From CAYWNA01 sp964459305 (GTDB lineage Bacteria > Planctomycetota > Planctomycetia > Pirellulales > Pirellulaceae): a stretch of DNA of 35,751 nucleotides. The notes beneath the pieces were generated by a model. That model was not told where the DNA came from and searched no databases. It saw nothing but the letters and a program-made list of their open reading frames with translations. The position numbers were made by a program, and so were the translations under genes. Shown in pieces: positions 16,827 to 23,829 of the stretch. How positions within the stretch are numbered: the stretch's first letter is position 1; each line of letters begins with the position of its first letter. The stretch is taken from positions 1 to 35,751 of the forward strand of contig CAYWNA010000129.1 of assembly GCA_964459305.1 (NCBI GenBank), in the 5' to 3' direction.

Positions 16827-18137
16827 TCAAATGATGTACATCTCCTCGGCTTCCCTGAGCAGATCGTCGCGGTAATTGGGGTGGGCAATGCTTATGATAT
16901 CCAGGGCTCGTTGCCGGGACGTCTTGCCTTTCAGATTCACAGCGCCGTACTCGGTGACCAGATAGTGCGTATCCATGCGAGGAGTCGTGACAATGGTCCC
17001 GGTTCTCAGTCGTGGCACGACGCGGGAGACGGTACCGTTCTTGGCTGTCGAGTAGAACGCCAAAATGGACCTGCCGCCGCGTGAATTGAAAGCCCCGCGG
17101 ACGAAGTCGAGTTGGCCGCCGGTGCCACTGAACTGCGATCCGGCCATGTACTCTGCATTGCATTGCCCCAGCAGGTCCACTTCGATGATCGAATTGATCG
17201 ACACCATGTTGTCATTCTGCGCGATCACGGCGGGATCGTTGGTATGCGATACGGGGTAGCTCTCCATGCTGGGGTTGTCGTTCACAAACTCGCTGGTCTT
17301 TCTCGTGCCTAGTATGGTAGTGAAGACATGTTTCCTGGGGTGCAACGTTTTCTTGTGCCCGGTTACCGCCCCCTGGCGGATCAGCCGCACAAATCCGTCG
17401 CCGAAAACCTCCGTGTGTACCCCCAGGTCCCGATGGTGTTCGAGGTGTGCCGCGAGGGCGTCGGGCAGCCCACCGATCCCCAGTTGAAGCGTGGCACCAT
17501 CGGGGACCAACTCGGCAATCGTTTTGCCAATGGCTTCCGCCTCGGGCTTTGGCTGCGGGGCCCTGATCTCCAGCAAGGGCACGTGATTCTCTACCACAGC
17601 GTCCACTTCGGAGATATGCAGCAGCGAGTCGCCGAACACTCGCGGCATGTTCTCGTTGACCTCCACGATGAGTCTCTTGGCACAACGTGCAGCCGTGGAT
17701 GTGTAATCGTTGGCCAGACCGAAGGTGAAGAATCCCGCCTTGTCCATGGGCGAGACCGTGGTGAGGGCACAATCGATTTCCATGAAGTCACGACACAGCC
17801 GGGGGATCTGGTGGAAATAGTTGGGTACAAAGTCGTTCAATCCCACTTTGACCAGATCTCGATTCAGGCCGCTGACAAACCACGAACGCGACTCGATCGA
17901 GTCGGCCAGCCCTGGGGTCAGGATCGTTTCCGCCGCGTGAGCCAGGGAAAGCATCGAATACACCGTGAGCTCGGTCAGTTGCCCCTCCCGCGCGACATCG
18001 GCGATGGCCGCCAGCAAGGCGGGAGGTTCGGCGACCGCAATGCCTAAGACAAGCGTGTCGCCGGACCGCAGCAGGCGCTGCACGGCCTTCCGCGGCGTGG
18101 TTAGTTTCTGGCGATACGTCGATGTGTAGTCGCCCAT
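16827..18137 (-). CDS. Acetyl-CoA hydrolase/4-hydroxybutyrate CoA-transferase family protein
   Basis: A 436-residue class I CoA-transferase. Segments such as SGLNRDLVKVGLNDFVPNYF, LTTVSPMDKAGFFTFGLAND, LQLGIGGLPDALAAHL and GSQFSGTGGQLDFVRGAF match the acetyl-CoA hydrolase/transferase family, including 4-hydroxybutyrate CoA-transferase. The likely catalytic glutamate, which forms the CoA thioester in the family, is E243 in GVHTEVFGDG; length and position match the well-studied butyrate-type enzymes. Substrate is not decided by sequence alone. The ATG at 18137 has AAAGG about 8 bases upstream. It sits among partner-switching genes, with a nested palindromic element just upstream of its start; whether it is controlled by them is unknown. 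Confidence 0.92.
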   Translation of the reverse strand: MGDYTSTYRQKLTTPRKAVQRLLRSGDTLVLGIAVAEPPALLAAIADVAREGQLTELTVYSMLSLAHAAETILTPGLADSIESRSWFVSGLNRDLVKVGLNDFVPNYFHQIPRLCRDFMEIDCALTTVSPMDKAGFFTFGLANDYTSTAARCAKRLIVEVNENMPRVFGDSLLHISEVDAVVENHVPLLEIRAPQPKPEAEAIGKTIAELVPDGATLQLGIGGLPDALAAHLEHHRDLGVHTEVFGDGFVRLIRQGAVTGHKKTLHPRKHVFTTILGTRKTSEFVNDNPSMESYPVSHTNDPAVIAQNDNMVSINSIIEVDLLGQCNAEYMAGSQFSGTGGQLDFVRGAFNSRGGRSILAFYSTAKNGTVSRVVPRLRTGTIVTTPRMDTHYLVTEYGAVNLKGKTSRQRALDIISIAHPNYRDDLLREAEEMYII

Positions 18138-18166
18138 TTCCTTCGCCTTTCTCTTGCCACTGTTAA

Positions 18167-18307
18167 CACCGTTCGAGAAATAGGTGTCCGATTCTCGTGG
18201 GATAGGCTTCCAGCCTGTCGTCCGATTGACCTGACAGGCTGGAAGCCTATCCCACTTCTCTACGACCGAAGATTCCCTGTGTTAGGACACCCATTTCTCG
18301 AACGGTG
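18167..18307. repeat. Nested palindromic repeat element (two stacked stems)
   Basis: Two inverted repeats lie one inside the other. The outer arms, 18167-18189 and 18285-18307, pair over 23 bases with one mismatch (GTTCGAGAAAT against ATTTCTCGAAC). The inner arms, 18197-18219 and 18233-18255, pair perfectly over 23 bases (GATAGGCTTCCAGCC) with a 13-base loop. The element fills the gap between the CoA-transferase start and the STAS gene end. It looks like a mobile REP-type element; it may also separate the two transcripts. Confidence 0.8.
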
Positions 18308-18318
18308 CTTATCAGCCT

Positions 18319-18636
18319 TTACTGCACGCTGATCTCCGGCACTCGATCGAACCCGGCAGCCATCAGAACCTCTTTGATCAACGGCGATGCGTTGATGATC
18401 GAGAGACGACCGCCCTCCAGACGTCTGGCCGTCCGGATACACACCCGGAGGAAGGCGGAGGAAACGAAGTCAGCTTTCTTCAGATCAAAGACGGCCGACT
18501 GCGGAGGGGCGGCGAGACGCTTGTCCAGCTCGTCCTCGATCTGTGGGCACTCGTTCGAGCCCAAACGTCCGGCAAAAATGCAGCAAAGCGTCCGGCCCTC
18601 CAGCCGGAATTCGTACATTTCCTCGCTGTTGGTCAC
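18319..18636 (-). CDS. STAS-domain protein (anti-sigma-factor-antagonist type), atypical switch site
   Basis: A 105-residue single STAS domain: MYEFRLEGRTLCCIFAGRL, VFDLKKADFVSSAFLRVCI, GRLSIINASPLIKEVLMAAGF. It belongs to the RsbV/SpoIIAA class, whose phosphorylation state decides which partner the ATPase binds. The candidate serine is S60 in FVSSAF; the glycine that normally follows two residues later is F62 here, an uncommon change next to the switch site. The GTG at 18636 is chosen because AGAGGGGA lies 5 bases upstream; the open frame extends further to an ATG at 18738, but the extra residues look non-coding. It is divergent from the ATPase-GNAT gene and could be its partner. Kept as a real gene with good confidence. 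Confidence 0.85.
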   Translation of the reverse strand: MTNSEEMYEFRLEGRTLCCIFAGRLGSNECPQIEDELDKRLAAPPQSAVFDLKKADFVSSAFLRVCIRTARRLEGGRLSIINASPLIKEVLMAAGFDRVPEISVQ

Positions 18637-18932
18637 GGCGTCCCCTCTTCCGAAAATCGCTCTCAGGTCGGGCGTGTGCGTTCCCTCGGTCCTGGCTGGC
18701 CGGCGCGCGACAGTGATGCACAGCAAGAGCCACCCCATTCTTCGGCAACGCTACTCTTGTGCAGACCATGAGTCAAGTACTCTGCCCAGCTCTGCGGGTC
18801 TCGACGGAGACAACTCTAGCAAGACGGAGCCTTAGACGGCCTGTCAAATCAAACCAGGTTGCAGGAGTCTGCTCGCGAAGATATCTTCACAAACATTGGA
18901 ACAAGAGCCATACCGAAAGTGGCTGCCTGGAC
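18637..18932. promoter_or_regulatory. Shared divergent promoter region of STAS gene and ATPase-GNAT gene
   Basis: These 296 bases lie between two divergently read partner-switching genes, so both promoters should be here. I find no convincing -35/-10 pair or operator by eye, and the open frame running into it from 18759 has no family resemblance before the ATG at 18933. Confidence 0.4.
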
Positions 18933-20435
18933 ATGACACCAAAGCCCCCATCACGCGACCATTGTCGACTCGTCATCCCCAACGACATGGGATACCTCAC
19001 CGTGGCGCTCGGATTCGTGTGCAACGTTGCCCAGTACGCGGGATTTGGCGGCGCTGACCTGAAACGAATCGAGTTAGCAGTGGAGGAGGCCGTCTCGAAC
19101 GTGATCGAGCACGCGTTCGCGCCGGACGAAGTGGCAAACTTCGATATCATCTGCGGAAGAATTGCCGGCGGCATGGAAATATGTATCCGCGACAAGGGCA
19201 TTCCGTGGGATCCAACGCTGGAAGAGGACTACCAGCCGGACGCCGACCTGGAGAGGCAGACCGGTCGCGGACTGGGCGGGTTCTTGATCAAACAACTGAT
19301 GGACCAGTACGAATTCTCGAATCTCGGACGCGACGGCAAGCAGACGCGACTGGTCAAATACCTTGACACGCAACCGATTACAGGCGGCGAGCCGGAGCCA
19401 AAAACGTCCGAAGCTGTCGAACCGCCAAAACCGAAGCCCGAGCCCGTCGCGTTCGAGATCCGTCGCATGTATCCGAAAGAAGCGATTGAGGTCTCGCGAG
19501 CAATATTCGACTGCTACGGGTATTCGTACGCTGGTGAATTCGTGTACTACCCGGACCGCCTTGCGGCGATGAACGAGAGTGGCCAGTTGCTGTCCGCGGT
19601 TGCTGCTGTCCGGGACACGGGCGAGATTGGCGGGCACTGCGCTTTGATCTTGCACGACTCCCTTCCTGCCGAGTTGGGTATTGGGGTGACTAAGCGGAAA
19701 TTCCGAGGCCATGGCCTCATCCAGCAACTCGGCGAGTACCTCGAGAATCAAGCTCGGCAATTGAGTCTGAACGGCGTACACGCCAAAGAGGTGACCGTGC
19801 ACCCCTATTCCCAAAAATCTTGTCAGAAACTCGGATTTCGGGACTGCGGGTTCCTGCTTGCGCACTCACCAAAGGCGTTGTCGTTCAAAGGGATCCAGGA
19901 CCGGTTGACCCAGCGCAACTCCGATGTGCTCGGTTTCAAAATGCTTCGCGAACTCGACCCACGCGAGTTGTATCTGCCCGAGCAGCATGCTGCAGTCATC
20001 GAGTCGATCTACGAGAACCTCGGGGTACCGATGAGTTGGCAATGCAGTACCGCGGCGCCGGAGACGGATCAGAAGACCGTCATGAACGCGTCGATCTATT
20101 CGGTCCGATCGCTCTGCGAAATCTATCTTCCGTACTGCGGCGATGACGCCGTGCAGATACTGAAACAGGAGCTGCGGCGCGTACGCCGAGAAGAAGTGCA
20201 GGTCGTGGAACTCTACCTGAACCTTACCGACCCGTGCACGCCGTGGTTGGTCTCGGAAGCCGAGAAGATCGGGTTCTTCTTCACCGGGATTCTACCGGAG
20301 ACGGCCGGTGGTGACTCCGTCGTCATGCAATACTTCAATGGAATCCAGGTTGAATATGATGCCTTGGTGATCGATCAGCCAACGACCGCGGAGCTTCTAA
20401 GGTACGTCAAGGCGCAGGATCCGACGATGGTTTAG
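18933..20435 (+). CDS. RsbW-like ATPase fused to GNAT acetyltransferase domains
   Basis: A 500-residue fusion. Residues 1-145 form a GHKL ATPase of the RsbW/SpoIIAB type: N-box EEAVSNVIEHAF (51-62), G1 RDKGIPWDP (86-94), G2 TGRGLGGFLI (110-119). A proline-rich linker (about 146-172, PKPKPEP) leads to a GNAT domain at 174-315, with the acetyl-CoA loop RKFRGHGLIQQL at 255-266 and LGFRDCGF near its end. The C-terminal part (about 340-490) ends in AEKIGFFFTGILPET...DSVVMQYFNG, which looks like a second, degenerate GNAT half. The frame is open upstream to 18759, but homology begins at the ATG at 18933, so that start is used. Its product may phosphorylate a neighbouring STAS protein and acetylate an unknown target. 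It converges on a STAS gene 7 bases away. Confidence 0.88.
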   Translation: MTPKPPSRDHCRLVIPNDMGYLTVALGFVCNVAQYAGFGGADLKRIELAVEEAVSNVIEHAFAPDEVANFDIICGRIAGGMEICIRDKGIPWDPTLEEDYQPDADLERQTGRGLGGFLIKQLMDQYEFSNLGRDGKQTRLVKYLDTQPITGGEPEPKTSEAVEPPKPKPEPVAFEIRRMYPKEAIEVSRAIFDCYGYSYAGEFVYYPDRLAAMNESGQLLSAVAAVRDTGEIGGHCALILHDSLPAELGIGVTKRKFRGHGLIQQLGEYLENQARQLSLNGVHAKEVTVHPYSQKSCQKLGFRDCGFLLAHSPKALSFKGIQDRLTQRNSDVLGFKMLRELDPRELYLPEQHAAVIESIYENLGVPMSWQCSTAAPETDQKTVMNASIYSVRSLCEIYLPYCGDDAVQILKQELRRVRREEVQVVELYLNLTDPCTPWLVSEAEKIGFFFTGILPETAGGDSVVMQYFNGIQVEYDALVIDQPTTAELLRYVKAQDPTMV

Positions 20436-20442
20436 CAACCAA

Positions 20443-20775
20443 TCAACAGGCCTCTAGGGCTTCCTCCTCGTCTGCGTGGATCGGCAGCATGCTTGAGAAG
20501 CCGGCAATCTCCAGGATTTCTTGGACGTGCTCGGTCAGCCCGAATAGCATCAGCTTGCCGCCCACGCCGTGCAGCGTCTTGGCCGTCACCAGCAGAGCTC
20601 GGAGACCGGCGCTGGATATGTAGGAGTTCTGCGAAAAGTCACAAAGGACGGTACGGGCGCCAGCCGCGACCACGGCGCCGAGTTCGTCTTGAACACCATC
20701 CGCGTTGTTCGCATCGATGCGCGGTGGCATTACAGCGATTGTGGCATTGCCGACTTCTCTGACATCCATCGCCAT
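20443..20775 (-). CDS. STAS-domain protein (RsbV/SpoIIAA-like antagonist)
   Basis: A 110-residue single STAS domain: MDVREVGNATIAVMPPRIDANN, VLCDFSQNSYISSAGLRALL, GKLMLFGLTEHVQEILEIAGF, closing with an acidic tail. The expected phosphorylation serine is S55 in YISSAGL, so it should be a working substrate for one of the two RsbW-like ATPases and for the PP2C phosphatase encoded just upstream on the other strand. The start is ATG 20775 (GGAAGG about 4 bases upstream) or ATG 20769; the open frame continues to 21102 but runs through a palindromic repeat and is not coding. It is tail-to-tail with the ATPase-GNAT gene and divergent from the FHA-GAF-PP2C gene. Confidence 0.88.
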   Translation of the reverse strand: MAMDVREVGNATIAVMPPRIDANNADGVQDELGAVVAAGARTVLCDFSQNSYISSAGLRALLVTAKTLHGVGGKLMLFGLTEHVQEILEIAGFSSMLPIHADEEEALEAC

Positions 20776-21149
20776 CTTTCCTTCCACGGCAGGTAAGTGT
20801 CCGGCTTGGGGACCACGACCGACTGAAGATAGCCGGGTTGTTCTGCCGCTGCAAGTGCTCGTCACGGGCACGCATCCGACGTTTGCATGAGATCCGTTGA
20901 TGTTACTGCGGTTCGGTAACGCCCTCTTGTCATCGAAGACGCATGTGCAAGAATAGGCTTTGCTGACTGCCACTCGGTTCATGCAAGATGATACAAAAAG
21001 GGGTCGGGAGTCATTTGTGCGAAGCACGCGAAGGGCCGTTCCGGCAAATGACTCCCGACCCCTTTTTGAGAATCGTCTCTTGGCGATGAGTCGGCAGGAC
21101 AAGCATTGGAACTTATTTCCATACCTCCGATCCCTGGCTACGTTCTGCC
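20776..21149. other. Divergent intergenic region holding a REP-like palindrome
   Basis: A 374-base gap between the STAS gene and the FHA-GAF-PP2C gene. It should carry both promoters. Its one clear structure is the 24-bp perfect inverted repeat at 20994-21068; otherwise I see no gene or operator. Confidence 0.6.
20994..21068. repeat. REP-like 24-bp perfect inverted repeat
   Basis: Arms 20994-21017 and 21045-21068 are exact reverse complements, each containing GGGGTCGGGAGTCATTTG or its complement next to an A5/T5 run, around a 27-base loop. The shape and position (intergenic, between divergent genes) fit a dispersed REP element. The T-run would also let it act as a transcription terminator in either direction, but it stands upstream of both neighbours. 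Confidence 0.8.
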
Positions 21150-22835
21150 ATGACTGTCCTGATTCCTGACCGCGGGCCTTGCGCCGGACAGGTCTACTCG
21201 ATCAACAGAACGCCCTATGTGTTGGGACGTTCGCCTAGCTGTGATCTGCTCGACGTCTTCTCGGACGACTCACGGGTTAGCCGCCAGCACGCTCGCCTCG
21301 TCGAGATGTCGAACGATTTCTACGTCGAGGATCTCGGCAGCGTCAATGGGACGTTCGTCAACGGTCGAAAAATCAGCACAAAGACCAAGTTGCAGGACGG
21401 TGACGTCCTGTCTATTTGCGGAATCGAATTACGTTTCTTCCACGAAAAGCCAAACCAGAGGGACCTTCCGACGCCATCCGTTCGAGGATCGTCCGTCAGT
21501 GCGAATATCATGCTTGACGAAGGCGAACCACGGATTCTGTCGTCCATCCAGATTCCGTCATCGCTGGCCGACATAGGGGAACGCGTAACATCGAACGCCG
21601 AGAAGAAACTGGAGGCACTGATCCAGTTGCTGGGCAGCCTGGGCAAGTCGCTCGATATTGACACCATGTTGGACGATTTGATCGGAAGCCTTTTCGACGT
21701 ATTCCCCCATGCTGATCGCGGCTTTGTGGTACTGGCAGAAGGGGAGCAGCGACAGTACGTCCCACGCCTCATCCGGTATCGGGACGATAATTCCACCACT
21801 GGGATGCGCATCAGCCGCACGATCATCGATCGTGTGAGTCGGTCCAAGGAGGCAATTCTCTCGGTCGACGCATCCAGTGATGAAAGGTTCGAAACGAGCA
21901 GGAGCCTTTCCGGGGGAGGTATTTACTCTGTGATGTGCGTCCCGCTGCTAGACCGTTTTGGCAGCACACAGGGAGTCATTCAGCTAGACTCCACGGATCG
22001 CAAGCAGTTCGACCAACTAGACCTTGATCTCCTGGCCAGTATCGCGCCGCAGGCGGCAATGGCCTTGAGTTACGCGAGAATCCACACCGAGGAGCTCGAA
22101 CGGCAAGCGATCGAACGCGACCTGGAGTTGGCCCGAAAGGTCCAGTTGGATCTGCTACCGGATCAACCTCCACAGGTCGACGAGTATGAGTTCTACAGCT
22201 ACTACAAAGCAGCGTATCAAGTCGGTGGCGACTACTATGACTACGTGCGCCTCCCCGGTGAGCGATTGGCGGTAATCATCGCCGACGTGTGCGGCAAAGG
22301 CATCTCGGCAGCCCTGCTGATGGCCAAGTTGTCGGGCGAACTGAAATACCTTCTGGCCAACGAACCGACGTACGTGTCGGCAATCGCGCGACTGAACGAT
22401 AGTGTGTGTGCCAGCGGAACGTCCGGCACTTTTGTCACCTTGGTGCTCGTCGTGATCGACCTTCGTGCGCACCGCGGCACGATCGTCAATGCTGGACACA
22501 TGGCCCCGCTGCGACTTCGCGCTGACGGCCGAATCGAGGAAGTTGCCACTGATTGCCGACGGCCAGCGCTGGGTATCGTCCCGGGCCAGGTGTACGAGAA
22601 GATGGAAATCCCGATCGACGCTGGTGATACGATGGTCATGTTCACGGACGGCGTGACTGAGGCGACGAATGCTGCCAACGAACTTTACGGGGGACAACGT
22701 TTGCTGGAACGCGTCGGCTGCGGCGCGCTCGATGCGACGGCGCTGGGAGAAGACATCCTGTCGGATGTCCAAAAGTTCACGGAAGAAAGTCCTCAGAGTG
22801 ACGATATTTGCCTGGTCTGCTTTCGCAGGATCTGA
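21150..22835 (+). CDS. FHA-GAF-PP2C (SpoIIE/RsbU-type) serine phosphatase
   Basis: A 561-residue cytoplasmic signalling phosphatase. Residues 1-97 are an FHA domain, which binds phosphothreonine peptides: LGRSPSCDL (25-33), SRQH (44-47), GSVNGTFVNG (63-72). Residues about 148-308 form a GAF sensor domain. A helical signalling linker (about 312-337, ELERQAIERDLELARKVQ) joins the SpoIIE/PP2C domain at about 340-561. Metal-binding acids are visible in GGDYYD (359-364), DVCGKG (379-384), TDG (499-501) and SDD (550-552). In RsbU/SpoIIE systems such enzymes dephosphorylate the STAS partner and release the switch. It is the only phosphatase in the cluster and so the natural counterpart of the two ATPases. 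The start at 21150 places the FHA strand at residue 1. Confidence 0.93.
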   Translation: MTVLIPDRGPCAGQVYSINRTPYVLGRSPSCDLLDVFSDDSRVSRQHARLVEMSNDFYVEDLGSVNGTFVNGRKISTKTKLQDGDVLSICGIELRFFHEKPNQRDLPTPSVRGSSVSANIMLDEGEPRILSSIQIPSSLADIGERVTSNAEKKLEALIQLLGSLGKSLDIDTMLDDLIGSLFDVFPHADRGFVVLAEGEQRQYVPRLIRYRDDNSTTGMRISRTIIDRVSRSKEAILSVDASSDERFETSRSLSGGGIYSVMCVPLLDRFGSTQGVIQLDSTDRKQFDQLDLDLLASIAPQAAMALSYARIHTEELERQAIERDLELARKVQLDLLPDQPPQVDEYEFYSYYKAAYQVGGDYYDYVRLPGERLAVIIADVCGKGISAALLMAKLSGELKYLLANEPTYVSAIARLNDSVCASGTSGTFVTLVLVVIDLRAHRGTIVNAGHMAPLRLRADGRIEEVATDCRRPALGIVPGQVYEKMEIPIDAGDTMVMFTDGVTEATNAANELYGGQRLLERVGCGALDATALGEDILSDVQKFTEESPQSDDICLVCFRRI

Positions 22836-22851
22836 CGCGAACCGCCTTGGG

Positions 22852-22995
22852 TCAGTTTTTCAGGCTCTGAGCCATTATCTCCTGTCGTGCTCCAACAGAT
22901 CTTTTGCTGACACTTGTCGGCCCCATTTGGCTGGCATTTTCCCACAGCAAGGCGATTTCCTGATTTGCGCGATCCAGTTCAGCCTTCAACCGGAC
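22852..22995 (-). pseudogene. Possible remnant of a transposase N-terminal coiled coil
   Basis: On the minus strand, 22995-22945 reads VRLKAELDRANQEIALL, close to the coiled-coil segment before the catalytic domain of planctomycete IS3-type or integrase-core transposases (RLRQEIALLREE-like). Beyond that the frame is junk, with no catalytic domain. The 287-base gap between the phosphatase and the TetR gene contains nothing else I can name. A chance match is possible. Confidence 0.25.
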
Positions 22996-23122
22996 GCTTG
23001 GCCATGCGAAGGATGGGCAAGCAGGCGAGAATCGATTACCTGCGGGACAGAATGGTATTCCCCGCCGTCCAACATCACAGCATGCTCTAGCCCGGCTATG
23101 CCGTTTGGCAGACCCGCTTCGT

Positions 23123-23755
23123 CTACTCGTCTCTTGCCTGAGGTTCATTCTTGGCGGGCTCCGGGTGCAGCATGCCACGTGTGATCACGTCGATGAGGCA
23201 ATCGACGTATTGTTCGCGCTGGACGCCGTGGAATTTGAGCAGACCGGTGTAGGGGTGGAGAAATTTCAACGTTCCGATGACGAAAGGAACGGTCTCGAGG
23301 TCGAGATCGGCACGTAGTTCACCGTTGGCGATGCCTTCTTCAAGGATATCGTGAAGGAACTGGCGGCTTTGGGCGATTTCTTCCTGAACGCTTGGCTGTT
23401 CGAGCAGACGGGCGATCAGGCGGAACTCGGGATCGTCGGCGATCAGACGGGCGAGCAGCGGGTATTGGTCAAATGCATCCAGACTCATGCGGATCATGGT
23501 CCGTAGTTTGCCCGCGACCGTTGTCTCCTGGTCCATGGCTGCCAGAAACTTCTCCAGTGCCTCGTGCCGCAACTGGTTGACAAGCTCCAGGAACAATTGC
23601 TCCTTGCTTTCGAAGTGCAGGTAGACCGTGCCTTTGGCGATTCCCACGTCGCGCACGATATTGTCGATCACTGCCCGCTTGTAACCAAATCGCTCGAAAT
23701 GCTCCTGGGCTACTTCCAGGATTCGTTCGCGTTGGACTTCCCTTTTTTTCGTCAT
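23123..23755 (-). CDS. TetR-family transcriptional regulator of the RND efflux operon
   Basis: A DNA-binding repressor of about 210 residues. The N-terminal helix-turn-helix is typical of TetR/AcrR: ILEVAQEHFERFGYKRAVID, then IVRDVGIAKGTVYLHFESKEQLFLELV. The C-terminal ligand-binding half (about 60-200) is all-helical and shows no close family resemblance. It is the last gene of the minus-strand operon after the membrane fusion protein and the RND pump. Its start could be the ATG at 23755, used here because it fits the usual N-terminus, or a GTG at 23794. It most likely represses its own operon through the palindrome at 28452-28485; the inducer is unknown. Confidence 0.9.
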   Translation of the reverse strand: MTKKREVQRERILEVAQEHFERFGYKRAVIDNIVRDVGIAKGTVYLHFESKEQLFLELVNQLRHEALEKFLAAMDQETTVAGKLRTMIRMSLDAFDQYPLLARLIADDPEFRLIARLLEQPSVQEEIAQSRQFLHDILEEGIANGELRADLDLETVPFVIGTLKFLHPYTGLLKFHGVQREQYVDCLIDVITRGMLHPEPAKNEPQARDE

Positions 23756-23829
23756 GATGACGACGTTCTCCTGCAGTACTTCCCGTACCGCCACGATTGT
23801 CTCTGTGTGGTTCGTGATCCTGCCGGCCG

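Noticed and set aside
19074..19865. 263-codon frame antisense to the ATPase-GNAT gene
   Set aside because: It is a high-GC shadow; the plus-strand frame carries the ATP-binding boxes and the GNAT loop.
20994..21068. CRISPR repeat or attachment site
   Set aside because: Only one copy with a hairpin form, no spacers, no integrase or tRNA nearby.
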